40,096 bases of DNA from an uncultured Alphaproteobacteria bacterium. Lineage in GTDB: Bacteria; Pseudomonadota; Alphaproteobacteria; CAAHEQ01; UBA3637. The notes beneath the pieces are model-generated. The model worked only from the letters and a program-made list of their open reading frames with translations. It had not been told where the DNA came from and searched no databases. The first letter of the stretch is position 1. Each line of letters starts with the position of its first letter. The DNA lies in assembly GCA_944392785.1 (NCBI GenBank), contig CALXXW010000003.1:1-40096 (forward strand), read 5' to 3'. Both the position numbers and the translations under genes were made by a program. Shown piece after piece: positions 6,990 to 14,318 of this stretch.

Positions 6990-8262
6990 AATCCCACATT
7001 TCGGGTACAATGGGGCTGGGACTGATAAAGGGGATATCCGGATCGCTGAAGTCATCCGGCGGCGGCGCAACGGTTTTTAAACGTAAATTGGGCTGAATTT
7101 GACGTATCGATAACAGGCGCTCATTCGTGCCGTTCGCTTTCAGACGAACACGTCCGTCAATGCCGCTATAACCCGTCGATTGGGTGATGGATTCATTTGA
7201 AAGAGGAGGTGTGTAGGATAGTTGAGAGACAAAAGAAACCGCATCATACATTTGAGAGGCCAGACGCGGCGGCGTCTTATTAAAATAGGTGCGATAACGT
7301 GTCGAAAAGCGATTAAATGCCTCTTCGTTTAATGTGGGGATATAGGCACCGGCCAAGGCTTTGTCTTTAACCTGACTCCAGGATGTTAGGCCGTAAACAG
7401 GAATGTCATCAGGCGTCACATCATAGAAAGATAAAAGGCTGATGAGTTGACGTAATTTCGTCCCTTCTTCCAAAATAATAAAAGCATCTATGCCAATCTT
7501 TTCGGAAAGAGTCGGTTCTTCCACCGGCTCCGTTGGCGTGTCGGCAGAAGTGACGGTCTTCGGTGATGAAGGTTTCGGCCTGGGAACAATCTTTAAAATA
7601 GGTGGTGAAAGATTGGAGGCGTTGGGGTTGTATAAGGATACTTTCGTCAATTCCATTTCCGGACAACGTTTAATCTCCTCCGCAAGGCTGTTCATGGCTT
7701 GCTCGGCAACCTTATTTTCAGGCCCGATAACCGCCAGTTTTCGTTGGCCGGATTGACAGGCAAAACGAGCAATATGCCTCATTTGATCCGGAATGAGAAG
7801 GCCAAATGTGTGCATGTCCGATCCCATGACAGAGCTGTCAGAGGAAAGCGAAATGACGGGAATATCCGGTCTTTCCTCCCGAACGGCAGCGGCCTCTGAT
7901 GAAAAAACAGGGCCGATGATGATATGATTGCGTTGTGAGATAGCCTCTTCATAGGCCTGTTTGGCTCCCTCAGCCGTGCCTTTGGTGTCATAAAACCATA
8001 AGGATAAGGGCGCTTCCCGATTCTCATTTAAAGCCATCAGTCCCGCATCTTGCAGAGCTGTGCCCAATTCGGCTCTGTCCCCGGTCAGAGGCAAAAGCAA
8101 GGCCGCCTTTAGGGGGCGTTGATATAAAGGACGTTGAGGAGGGTAGTCGACCGTATCCGATGCCAATAGGTTCTCCCATTCCTCGGGCGGTATCGATCGG
8201 TCTTGAGAGCAGGAAACAGCTAACAGACCCAGGAGGACTAAAAGAATTATTTTGGTTTTCAT
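6880..8262 (-). CDS. LpoA-like penicillin-binding protein activator, lipoprotein
   Basis: A 460-residue lipoprotein with signal sequence MKTKIILLVLLGLLAVSC; Cys18 is the expected lipidation site. The body is a type-1 periplasmic-binding fold like the LpoA C-terminal domain: KAALLLPLTGDRAELGTALQ, then IIGPVFSSEAAAV, IPVISLSSDSSV and DAFIILEEGTKLRQLISLL. Known role of the family: outer-membrane lipoprotein that activates the peptidoglycan synthase PBP1A. It lacks a long N-terminal TPR domain, as in many alphaproteobacteria. The start follows AAAGGA, and a longer open frame upstream is not needed. It is divergent from rsmI, as in E. coli. The C-terminal tail is Ser/Pro/Thr-rich and is encoded partly on the complement of hemW. 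Confidence 0.85.
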   Translation of the reverse strand: MKTKIILLVLLGLLAVSCSQDRSIPPEEWENLLASDTVDYPPQRPLYQRPLKAALLLPLTGDRAELGTALQDAGLMALNENREAPLSLWFYDTKGTAEGAKQAYEEAISQRNHIIIGPVFSSEAAAVREERPDIPVISLSSDSSVMGSDMHTFGLLIPDQMRHIARFACQSGQRKLAVIGPENKVAEQAMNSLAEEIKRCPEMELTKVSLYNPNASNLSPPILKIVPRPKPSSPKTVTSADTPTEPVEEPTLSEKIGIDAFIILEEGTKLRQLISLLSFYDVTPDDIPVYGLTSWSQVKDKALAGAYIPTLNEEAFNRFSTRYRTYFNKTPPRLASQMYDAVSFVSQLSYTPPLSNESITQSTGYSGIDGRVRLKANGTNERLLSIRQIQPNLRLKTVAPPPDDFSDPDIPFISPSPIVPEMWDFTVPSATESTYSTSTFPPASGLSDPLGTPTIPAHMP

Positions 8263-8295
8263 GCAACAAATCCTTTCTTTTTTATCTATGTTTAT

Positions 8296-8324
8296 GTTAT
8301 ACTCTTTTTGTCGTTTTATTTCAA
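8296..8324 (-). promoter_or_regulatory. Sigma70-like promoter for the LpoA-like gene
   Basis: Minus strand: -35 TTGAAA (8319-8324), 17-bp spacer, -10 TATAAC (8296-8301), about 35 nt upstream of the start codon. Confidence 0.65.
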
Positions 8325-8350
8325 GTGCTATCTGAAAGGAAGCTAAGGGC

Positions 8351-9202
8351 ATGCTTTATTTGGTTTCAACACCTATCGGGAATTTGGGAGATATATCCTC
8401 TCGTGCCAAAAAGGTGTTGGCAGAAGCAGATTTGGTGGCATGTGAAGATACAAGGACCAGTCGTCAATTGTTTTCTTTGTTGGGGATTTCCGTCAGGGCA
8501 ACTACCCCGTATCATGAGCATAATGCCGATACGGCTCGACCCAGGCTCATTCAAAAATTGAAAGAGGGGGCCGTTATTGCTTTGGTGTCGGATGCCGGAA
8601 CACCGTTGATCTCTGATCCGGGATATCGCTTGGTTCGAGATTGCTACGCCGCGGGAATACAGGTTTCCGTCGTGCCGGGAGCAAATGCGGTTTTATCAGC
8701 TTTACAGTTATCAGGTCTGCCTTCCGATGCTTTTTTCTTTTATGGTTTTTTGCCCCCTAAACGGCATGCGCGCCAGCAGGCCTTGTCTCGCATACAATCG
8801 GTGCCGGCAACGTTGATTTTTTATGAGACGCCTCAGCGCTTGAAAGACGTGTTATCTGATATGAAAGCTGTTTTGGGAAATCGTCAGATGGCTGTGGTGC
8901 GAGAAATAACCAAAAAATTCGAGGAAACACGGCGGGGAACTATCGCAGAGTTAATGGCTTTTTACGATGAGCAAGGTGTTCCAAAAGGAGAGTTGGTTCT
9001 GGTCGTCGAGCGAGAGCCCGAAGAAAAAAAGAGGATAGCTCAGACAGATTTAACATCCAGAATGGCCAACGTGCTCAAAACGTGCTCCGTGCGAGATGCT
9101 TCAAGTTTGTTGGCCGCAGAAACAGGACTGTCTAAAAAAGAGGTTTATCAGGCCATTTTGGCATATCAAAAGGAAATTGCACATGAAGACAAGCGGGTAT
9201 AA
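8351..9202 (+). CDS. rsmI: 16S rRNA (cytidine-2'-O)-methyltransferase RsmI
   Basis: A 283-residue SAM-dependent methyltransferase of the tetrapyrrole-methylase fold. Diagnostic motifs: LYLVSTPIGNLGDIS at the N-terminus, ACEDTRTSRQL, LVSDAGTPLISDPGYRLV, VVPGANAVLSALQLSGLP, and FYETPQRL. It 2'-O-methylates C1402 of 16S rRNA in E. coli. ATG at 8351 with GGAAG/TAAGG upstream. It overlaps yraN by 20 bp, so the two are probably translationally coupled. Cytoplasmic. Confidence 0.95.
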   Translation: MLYLVSTPIGNLGDISSRAKKVLAEADLVACEDTRTSRQLFSLLGISVRATTPYHEHNADTARPRLIQKLKEGAVIALVSDAGTPLISDPGYRLVRDCYAAGIQVSVVPGANAVLSALQLSGLPSDAFFFYGFLPPKRHARQQALSRIQSVPATLIFYETPQRLKDVLSDMKAVLGNRQMAVVREITKKFEETRRGTIAELMAFYDEQGVPKGELVLVVEREPEEKKRIAQTDLTSRMANVLKTCSVRDASSLLAAETGLSKKEVYQAILAYQKEIAHEDKRV

Positions 9203-9548
9203 AAAAGGTCATAATGCCGAAAAAAGGGCTTGTCTTTTCTTAATGCTGAAAGGGTATTGGCCGGTTCGCTATAATTTTCGTGTCGGGCGCGGTACGGGCG
9301 CCGGAGAGGTGGATTTAATCATGCGGCGCGGTAGAACACTGGTCTTTGTCGAAGTTAAAATCCGTCGAACATTAACAGATGCTTTGCATGCCATCTCTCC
9401 CTTGAATCAGGCCAGGATTGTGCGAACATCTGCTGTCTTTTTGGCACGAAACCCACAATATAAAACGTATCAGGTAAGGTATGATGCTGTGTTAATGGCT
9501 CCGAAATGCTGGCCGCGACATATTCGGGAGGCATGGCGTGTCCTTTAA
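9183..9548 (+). CDS. yraN: YraN family protein (UPF0102)
   Basis: 121 residues with the endonuclease-like fold core of UPF0102: YKKGHNAEKRACLFLMLKGY, then GAGEVDLIMRRGRTLVFVEVK, where the Glu/Asp and E.K residues match the restriction-endonuclease-like signature. The function is not firmly established in the family. I chose the ATG at 9183 inside the end of rsmI because the conserved region begins directly after it; a longer in-frame extension is not conserved-looking. It lies between rsmI and the BON lipoprotein gene, as in the E. coli yraL-yraN-yraP neighbourhood. Confidence 0.9.
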   Translation: MKTSGYKKGHNAEKRACLFLMLKGYWPVRYNFRVGRGTGAGEVDLIMRRGRTLVFVEVKIRRTLTDALHAISPLNQARIVRTSAVFLARNPQYKTYQVRYDAVLMAPKCWPRHIREAWRVL

Positions 9549-10125
9549 ACACTATGTGATACTCTTGAGCGTGCTTGTGTTGTTAAACAGCTGTCAGTTC
9601 GCGGGGACGATCTTGACCGGAACTCAAAAACTGGGAGGCATTTTACTGGACGATCGCCCCCTTTCCGATGATATGACGGATGTGCGCATTAATTGGGAGG
9701 TTCGAGATTCTTTGGCTCGTTTGGATGGACGTTATACCATAGATATTGAACTGACCGTTTTCGAAGGAGAGGTCCTGTTAAATGGGGCTTTGCCTGATTT
9801 GGATCGAATTCAGCAAGTCGTGGAAACCGTATGGGCCGTGGAAGGTGTCTCCAAAGTGTATAATTATATTCGGGTTGATAATCCTCCGAGTTTGGATGTC
9901 GTTAACCATGATGCGGCCGTTTCGGCAAAAATTCGAACCGAGTTAATGCTAACGGCAGATGTTCATGCCAGCAACTATAAAATCACGATGGAAAACGGGA
10001 CGATCTATTTGATGGGAATTGTGTCTTCTCCAGAGGAATATGAGCGTGTTATCGCGGTCATTAAAAATACAGACGGGGTTTCCAAAATTATATCAATGAT
10101 GCGTGAGGCCTCTGAAGGTCAATAA
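9538..10125 (+). CDS. BON-domain lipoprotein, DolP-like
   Basis: 195 residues starting at GTG (9538) with GGGAGG upstream and an 11-bp overlap with yraN. The lipoprotein signal is MSFKHYVILLSVLVLLNSC, with Cys19 as the lipidation site. Two BON domains follow, roughly residues 45-115 (DIELTVFEGEVLLNGAL, then VVETVWAVEGVSKVYNYI) and 120-190 (KITMENGTIYLMGIV, then DGVSKIISM). DolP (YraP) is an outer-membrane lipoprotein that binds anionic phospholipids at division sites and supports membrane integrity in E. coli. Position and two-BON architecture support the assignment, though diaA, which lies between the two genes in E. coli, is absent. Confidence 0.85.
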   Translation: MSFKHYVILLSVLVLLNSCQFAGTILTGTQKLGGILLDDRPLSDDMTDVRINWEVRDSLARLDGRYTIDIELTVFEGEVLLNGALPDLDRIQQVVETVWAVEGVSKVYNYIRVDNPPSLDVVNHDAAVSAKIRTELMLTADVHASNYKITMENGTIYLMGIVSSPEEYERVIAVIKNTDGVSKIISMMREASEGQ

Positions 10126-10158
10126 ACCTAAGAATAAAGCGCTTTTCAAGCGGGCCTG

Positions 10159-10186
10159 TTGACGAAAATAAAAGTTGTGATAAACT
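10159..10186 (+). promoter_or_regulatory. Promoter-like elements just upstream of the gene at 10197
   Basis: TTGACG (10159-10164), 16-bp spacer, then TAAACT (10181-10186) preceded by TGA, resembling an extended -10. Transcription would start near 10193, leaving only about 4 nt before the ATG, so the mRNA may be effectively leaderless. Confidence 0.45.
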
Positions 10187-10196
10187 TTTACTTAAG

Positions 10197-10826
10197 ATGA
10201 CAAAGCAGAATTTATTTATCAGTGTTCAATCCCCGATTCCCGATGAATTGTCGGCAGCCGGAGGTTCTTACGCGGAACGTCAGGTCATGGCGATTCCTCT
10301 GTTTCGAGATAATATTCTGGTCGGATCGTTGGCTATTTCTGAAAAAGGTAGTTTGTTGGCTAAAAAGCGTACCGTCGAAGTGATGGGTATTATGGGAACA
10401 AAAGGGCCGCTCTGTTTCGTTTCGGATATCCCGATGGCCGCTAAACGTCACTACAATAAAGACCAAAAACGTTATGAATTCCACTTGCCGTTAAAAGATA
10501 AACAAAAGGTCATCGGAGCTTTCGTGTTCGTATCAGATGTGGTGGAACAACAAAAACGTTTAGAGGGATTTTTGCCGTCTCGAGGATCCTTTTTGCCCGT
10601 CGGGTGTTGGAGCTCGCCCATTATCCAAAAGGCTTTCGAAAATTTTTCCTGTGGGATTAGTTTGGGGGCTCCTTATGGAACGGTTTGGTTGAAACATAAA
10701 CGTATTCAGGCCTATGTCCCCTCATCTGTAGAGCAAAAGCAGGCTCTGTCAACAGCCGGCCTGACTAAGAACAAGGAGAGAGCGATTGTGGCCACGAAAT
10801 GGATGAATAAAGAAAGGGAGTCTTAA
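10197..10826 (+). CDS. Hypothetical protein, unrecognised
   Basis: A 209-residue soluble protein with no signal peptide, membrane helix or motif I recognise. It is mostly beta-rich in pattern (VMAIPLFRDNILVGSLAISE and FHLPLKDKQKVIGAFVFV) with a basic C-terminus. The ATG at 10197 lacks an upstream ribosome binding site but sits immediately after promoter-like elements. It is a separate unit with a hairpin at its stop codon. Nothing in the neighbourhood indicates a role. Confidence 0.65.
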   Translation: MTKQNLFISVQSPIPDELSAAGGSYAERQVMAIPLFRDNILVGSLAISEKGSLLAKKRTVEVMGIMGTKGPLCFVSDIPMAAKRHYNKDQKRYEFHLPLKDKQKVIGAFVFVSDVVEQQKRLEGFLPSRGSFLPVGCWSSPIIQKAFENFSCGISLGAPYGTVWLKHKRIQAYVPSSVEQKQALSTAGLTKNKERAIVATKWMNKERES

Positions 10827-10840
10827 AGGCTCCCTTTTGA
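10813..10840 (+). terminator. Intrinsic terminator overlapping a stop codon
   Basis: AAAGGGAG / CTCCCTTT stem with a 9-nt loop that contains the stop codon, followed by a short T run. It ends the gene at 10197-10826. Confidence 0.55.
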
Positions 10841-10932
10841 TAAGGGACTCCGAAGAGTCAACGAATATAAAATATATGATACCTTTCTGTGCGAGTAGGA
10901 CAGGAGCACGCATATCGGTGTGTGGTTGCCGA

Positions 10933-11154
10933 TTAGAATTTGATCAGGTCCTCTTCCAAAATAGACATATTCCAGTCATAGGATATTTCACCATCATCAT
11001 TATTCTTGTAAATAACACCGACAAATTCTTTCCCAATGTATACTTCCGCCGGAGCATCATGACCCTCCCCGGGACGGACGGATATTTCAGGATTCCAGAA
11101 TAATTGTTGAAGATAGGTTTGAACTTTTTCAATTTCAGGAGCCGTCAATGTCAT
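10933..11154 (-). CDS. DUF3126 family protein
   Basis: 73 residues: an N-terminal helix (PEIEKVQTYLQQLFWNPEI) followed by AEVYIGKEFVGVIYKNNDDG and EISYDWNMSILEEDL. This matches DUF3126, a small conserved family typical of alphaproteobacteria with unknown function. The start is preceded by AAAGGAAAA. It is divergent from dusA with a 44-nt gap. Confidence 0.9.
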   Translation of the reverse strand: MTLTAPEIEKVQTYLQQLFWNPEISVRPGEGHDAPAEVYIGKEFVGVIYKNNDDGEISYDWNMSILEEDLIKF

Positions 11155-11189
11155 GTTTTTTCCTTTCTTTTTGGTTGAGTTTCTGCTAG

Positions 11190-11195
11190 TATAAT
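11190..11195 (+). promoter_or_regulatory. Consensus -10 box directly upstream of dusA
   Basis: TATAAT at 11190-11195 would start transcription at about 11202, at the ATG pair 11199/11202. No Shine-Dalgarno sequence precedes either ATG. The -35 region is only T-rich (CTTTTT). Together this suggests a leaderless dusA transcript. Confidence 0.45.
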
Positions 11196-11198
11196 CAA

Positions 11199-12176
11199 AT
11201 GATGCATCAGATACAAGTAAAAAACGGTTTCCAAGATAAAATATCTATCGCCCCCATGTTGGATTGGACGGATAGGCACTTTCGGTTTTGGATGCGCCTG
11301 ATCTCACAACAAGCTGTTTTGTATACGGAAATGATAGCTTGTCCCGCTATTTTGCTGGGGGATCGCGAAAAATTGTTGGGATTTTCACCTTCGGTTGAAG
11401 AGCCTTTGGTCCTTCAAATTGGAGGAAGCAATCCGAAGTTGATGGGACAAGCGGCTCGTATTGCCGCCGAGTATGGATATCGAGCGCTTAACATGAATGC
11501 CGGATGCCCATCTTCTCGCGTCCAGTCGGGTCAATTTGGAGCTGTTTTAATGAAAACACCTGAAATCGTCGCCGATTGCGTGGCGGAAATGAAAGCACTC
11601 AGCGGACTTCCCGTCTCGGTTAAAACGCGTATCTCTCTTTTGGAAATGAGTGGTCGAGGAAGCGATCATTTATGTCGATTCGCCGAATATGTGCACAAAG
11701 CAGGCTGTGCTCATTTAATCGTACATGCTCGCCAGGCGCGCTTGAATTGGTCTCCTAAAGATAATCGAACACGCTTGCCGCTGGATTATCAAGCCGTCTA
11801 TGACCTGAAAAAAAGTTTTCCGGATATGGCCGTCAGTTTAAATGGAAATGTGTGCTCTTTAGACGCCGTTCGGGAGCATTTGAAGTATGTCGACGGTGTG
11901 ATGATCGGACGATGGGCCTATGCTAATCCCTATGCGTTGGCCGAGATCGACGCGTTATTTTACGGAAAAAAACATCCGATTTTGTCACGTGTCGAAATAC
12001 TGCAAAAAATGATCCCGTATTTGGAACAAAATCAAGAGCGGTTGAGTGTGATTTGTCCGCATATGATGGGACTGTTTTATGGACAGCCTCATGCCAAAAA
12101 CTATAAACAGATTTTGGCGGCTCATGATTTAAAAGGGCTGAAAGATTTTGTGGCGCGTCTGAAAAACGGAGATTAA
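11199..12176 (+). CDS. dusA: tRNA-dihydrouridine synthase A
   Basis: 325 residues with DusA-specific motifs: ISIAPMLDWTDRHFRFW (FMN binding), LYTEMIACPAI, ALNMNAGCPSSRVQSGQFGA with the catalytic cysteine in AGCPS, VKTRISL, HLIVHARQARLNWSPKDNR, and DGVMIGRWAYANPYAL. DusA uses FMN and NADPH to reduce U20/U20a in the tRNA D-loop. The start must lie close to 11199 to keep the first motif. The stop codon is interlocked with that of the convergent transporter gene: both are read from one TTAA. Confidence 0.94.
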   Translation: MMHQIQVKNGFQDKISIAPMLDWTDRHFRFWMRLISQQAVLYTEMIACPAILLGDREKLLGFSPSVEEPLVLQIGGSNPKLMGQAARIAAEYGYRALNMNAGCPSSRVQSGQFGAVLMKTPEIVADCVAEMKALSGLPVSVKTRISLLEMSGRGSDHLCRFAEYVHKAGCAHLIVHARQARLNWSPKDNRTRLPLDYQAVYDLKKSFPDMAVSLNGNVCSLDAVREHLKYVDGVMIGRWAYANPYALAEIDALFYGKKHPILSRVEILQKMIPYLEQNQERLSVICPHMMGLFYGQPHAKNYKQILAAHDLKGLKDFVARLKNGD

Positions 12177-13462
12177 GACTCTTTTTCATCAAGAAACTCA
12201 GGTTGAGGCGGAACAACTTCAATCGTCGTCAGTCGATGACGTTCCTTATCGACAATCGTCATGGAAAAACCGGCAATGTCAAAGGTTTGCCCAATACCGG
12301 GAATACGCTCCGCTTCGTAAAGAATAAGCCCCGCCAATGTGGCGGCTTTATCATCCGGAAGATCCCACTTAAAATGGCGATTGATGTCGCGAATCGGTGC
12401 CGCTCCATCCAATAGGTAGGCCCCCTTCTTGGTCCGGATAAATGCAAGAGATGCACTGTCGGCTTTATCGTTTTCGTCTGAAATATCGCCAACAATTTCC
12501 TCCAGAACATCCTCTAGGGTAATAATCCCTTGCAGAGCGCCATATTCATCGACAACAATGGCAAAGTGTTCGCGTCTTTTCTTAAAGGCATGCAGTTGGT
12601 CAAGAAGTGAGGTCGTGTTCAAAACAAACCACGGTGCCGCACAGTAATCTTGTAAATTGATGCGAGGTTTGGGGTTGTCCACATAAGCCGCTAAGATTTT
12701 GAGTAGATTTTTGGTATGCAAAATACCAACGATATTATCGCTTTTATTCTTCCATAAAGGAATACGGCTGAAGGGAATGGTCGCGGCAAATTTGAGTAGG
12801 TCTTTCATGGAGGTGGCTATATTAAGTGAGACCATTTTGCTGCGATGTATCATGATATCTTCCACTGTCACCTCATCCAAATCCAGCACATTGCGGACCA
12901 TTCCTTTCTCTTGAGGAAGAACCCCTTCAGAGCTTTGAAGAGCTATGGCTCCGCGAATTTCCGCTTTTAATCTTTCATCGGCATCTTCTGTTTTGGGAGC
13001 CTTCGGTAAAAGGCGCATAGTCGTTTTGGAAATCCAGTTCAGTGTTCGAACGGCGGGTGCTGCAATCCAACATAAAACGCTCAAAAGAGGCGTGACGGCC
13101 AGAGCAAACGTATTGGTGTTGGCCAATGCATATGTCTTGGGTAAAATCTCGGATAAAATCAGGACAACAAAACTAACCCCGAATGTTGCTATAAGAACGC
13201 CGTAATGCTCTCCGAAAATTTCAATCAGAAGAGCTGTCGCAATCGCCGTAATGGCAATGTTGACAACATTGTTTCCCAGTAATAACGTTCCGATGACCAG
13301 CTCAGAGTTGCGCTTGAGTTTATTGAGGGTTTTGGCGCGGTTATTGCCTTGCTTTTCCTGATCAAGAAGCCAAGCACTTGAGACGGCCGTTGTGGCCGTT
13401 TCGGTCCCAGAAAAGAAAAAAGACAGAAGTAAAAGAACGATTAAAATGATATATGAAATCAT
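12173..13462 (-). CDS. CNNM/CorC-type (HlyC/CorC family) transporter
   Basis: 429 residues. The N-terminal DUF21/CNNM membrane domain (residues 1 to about 170) has several hydrophobic helices and the marker FFSGTETA near the start, then LLGNNVVNIAITAIATALL and LSEILPKTYALAN. Tandem CBS domains follow at about 195-320 (VEDIMIHRSKMVSL, FAIVVDEYGALQGIITLEDV). A C-terminal CorC_HlyC domain follows at about 340-420 (LLDGAAPIRDINRHF). The family is linked to Mg2+/Co2+ efflux or resistance; the substrate cannot be read from sequence. The start overlaps the end of aroK by 4 bp, implying translational coupling. Confidence 0.92.
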   Translation of the reverse strand: MISYIILIVLLLLSFFFSGTETATTAVSSAWLLDQEKQGNNRAKTLNKLKRNSELVIGTLLLGNNVVNIAITAIATALLIEIFGEHYGVLIATFGVSFVVLILSEILPKTYALANTNTFALAVTPLLSVLCWIAAPAVRTLNWISKTTMRLLPKAPKTEDADERLKAEIRGAIALQSSEGVLPQEKGMVRNVLDLDEVTVEDIMIHRSKMVSLNIATSMKDLLKFAATIPFSRIPLWKNKSDNIVGILHTKNLLKILAAYVDNPKPRINLQDYCAAPWFVLNTTSLLDQLHAFKKRREHFAIVVDEYGALQGIITLEDVLEEIVGDISDENDKADSASLAFIRTKKGAYLLDGAAPIRDINRHFKWDLPDDKAATLAGLILYEAERIPGIGQTFDIAGFSMTIVDKERHRLTTIEVVPPQPEFLDEKES

Positions 13463-14079
13463 ATGAATCCCTTAGCGTTTTTATGGGTTGACTTTTCTTG
13501 GCGGCGACGGGGAAAAACCCGACGTGGCGAGGATTGAAAAGGTGAAATAATACTTCTCTTTTCAAGCTCTATCAACAGTCGCCGAACGGTTCGTGACGGA
13601 TGCTCGTTTAAAGAGGCAACGGTAATGTCGGCTTCAGCATAAAGCGGATAGCATTCATTGACCAAACGTTCAATGACATGTTGGTTGTCGGCAGCCGGAA
13701 CAAGCGGACGATGTGTGCGGCCTTGGGTCCTTTCGGAGATGACATCAGCTTCGGCTTTTAACCAGATGGACACAGCGGTATCCTTGGCAAGAGCTCGGGT
13801 CTTGGCCGATAAAAAGGCTCCGCCGCCTGAAGATAAAACGCAAGGTTCTCCCCTTAACAAGCGGGCCATGACACGCTCTTCCCCCAAGCGGAATTCTTTT
13901 TCCCCATAACGCGCAAATAAATCGGAGATCGAAAAACCCGTCATGTGCTCTATTTCTTTATCACTGTCGACAAAAGGAAGGCCCAACCGTTTGGCAACAA
14001 TACGCCCCAGACTGGTCTTACCGACACCCATCATGCCGACCAGAAGAATGATTTTTGGTTTTAACAGCTTTTGCCGCAT
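13459..14079 (-). CDS. aroK: Shikimate kinase
   Basis: 206 residues. P-loop GMMGVGKT (15-22), FVDSDKEIE with the shikimate-binding aspartate, EFRLGEERV, CVLSSGGGAF and the lid region RTHRPLV are all typical. It phosphorylates shikimate in the aromatic amino acid pathway. The last ~25 residues (FQSSPRRVFPRRRQ onward) form an unusual basic tail longer than most shikimate kinases. aroB, the usual partner, is not adjacent; the next gene is the CorC-like transporter. Confidence 0.94.
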   Translation of the reverse strand: MRQKLLKPKIILLVGMMGVGKTSLGRIVAKRLGLPFVDSDKEIEHMTGFSISDLFARYGEKEFRLGEERVMARLLRGEPCVLSSGGGAFLSAKTRALAKDTAVSIWLKAEADVISERTQGRTHRPLVPAADNQHVIERLVNECYPLYAEADITVASLNEHPSRTVRRLLIELEKRSIISPFQSSPRRVFPRRRQEKSTHKNAKGFI

Positions 14080-14085
14080 CCTGTC

Positions 14086-14115
14086 TTGACAAACCTTTCC
14101 CTTTTAGAGTAAACT
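14086..14115 (+). promoter_or_regulatory. Sigma70-like promoter for the xerD-lpt-surA operon
   Basis: A perfect TTGACA (14086-14091), 18-bp spacer, TAAACT (14110-14115). It faces the aroK promoter and is upstream of the small membrane protein gene at 14169. Confidence 0.6.
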
Positions 14116-14123
14116 TAAATCCC

Positions 14124-14152
14124 ATCATAACATGATTTTGGAGGGCTGTCCA
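14124..14152 (-). promoter_or_regulatory. Sigma70-like promoter for aroK
   Basis: Minus strand: TGGACA (14147-14152), 17-bp spacer, TATGAT (14124-14129), about 45 nt before the aroK ATG. Its predicted transcript crosses the opposing promoter at 14086-14115. Confidence 0.6.
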
Positions 14153-14168
14153 GTAAAGGAGTTAAAAA

Positions 14169-14318
14169 ATGCGTGCGAAAGAGGAAAAAAAACACTACGG
14201 AATCAAAATTTTGGCTTTTTTGGCTTTAATTTTTCTTATCTTTGTCGGTATTCGGGATTTTAAACCGGATGTGCATACGGTCGAAAAAACATTAACGTAT
14301 GATCAAAAGGCGCAATAG
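14169..14318 (+). CDS. Small single-span membrane protein (49 residues)
   Basis: ATG at 14169 with AAAGGAG at ideal spacing. The product starts MRAKEEKKHYGIK, has one hydrophobic helix (ILAFLALIFLIFVGI, residues 14-28), and a short tail ending TLTYDQKAQ, predicted N-in by the positive-inside rule. It overlaps the next gene by 20 bp, so it probably couples that gene's translation, which has no ribosome binding site of its own. It was found by reading the gap between aroK and the next gene. Function unknown. Confidence 0.7.
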   Translation: MRAKEEKKHYGIKILAFLALIFLIFVGIRDFKPDVHTVEKTLTYDQKAQ

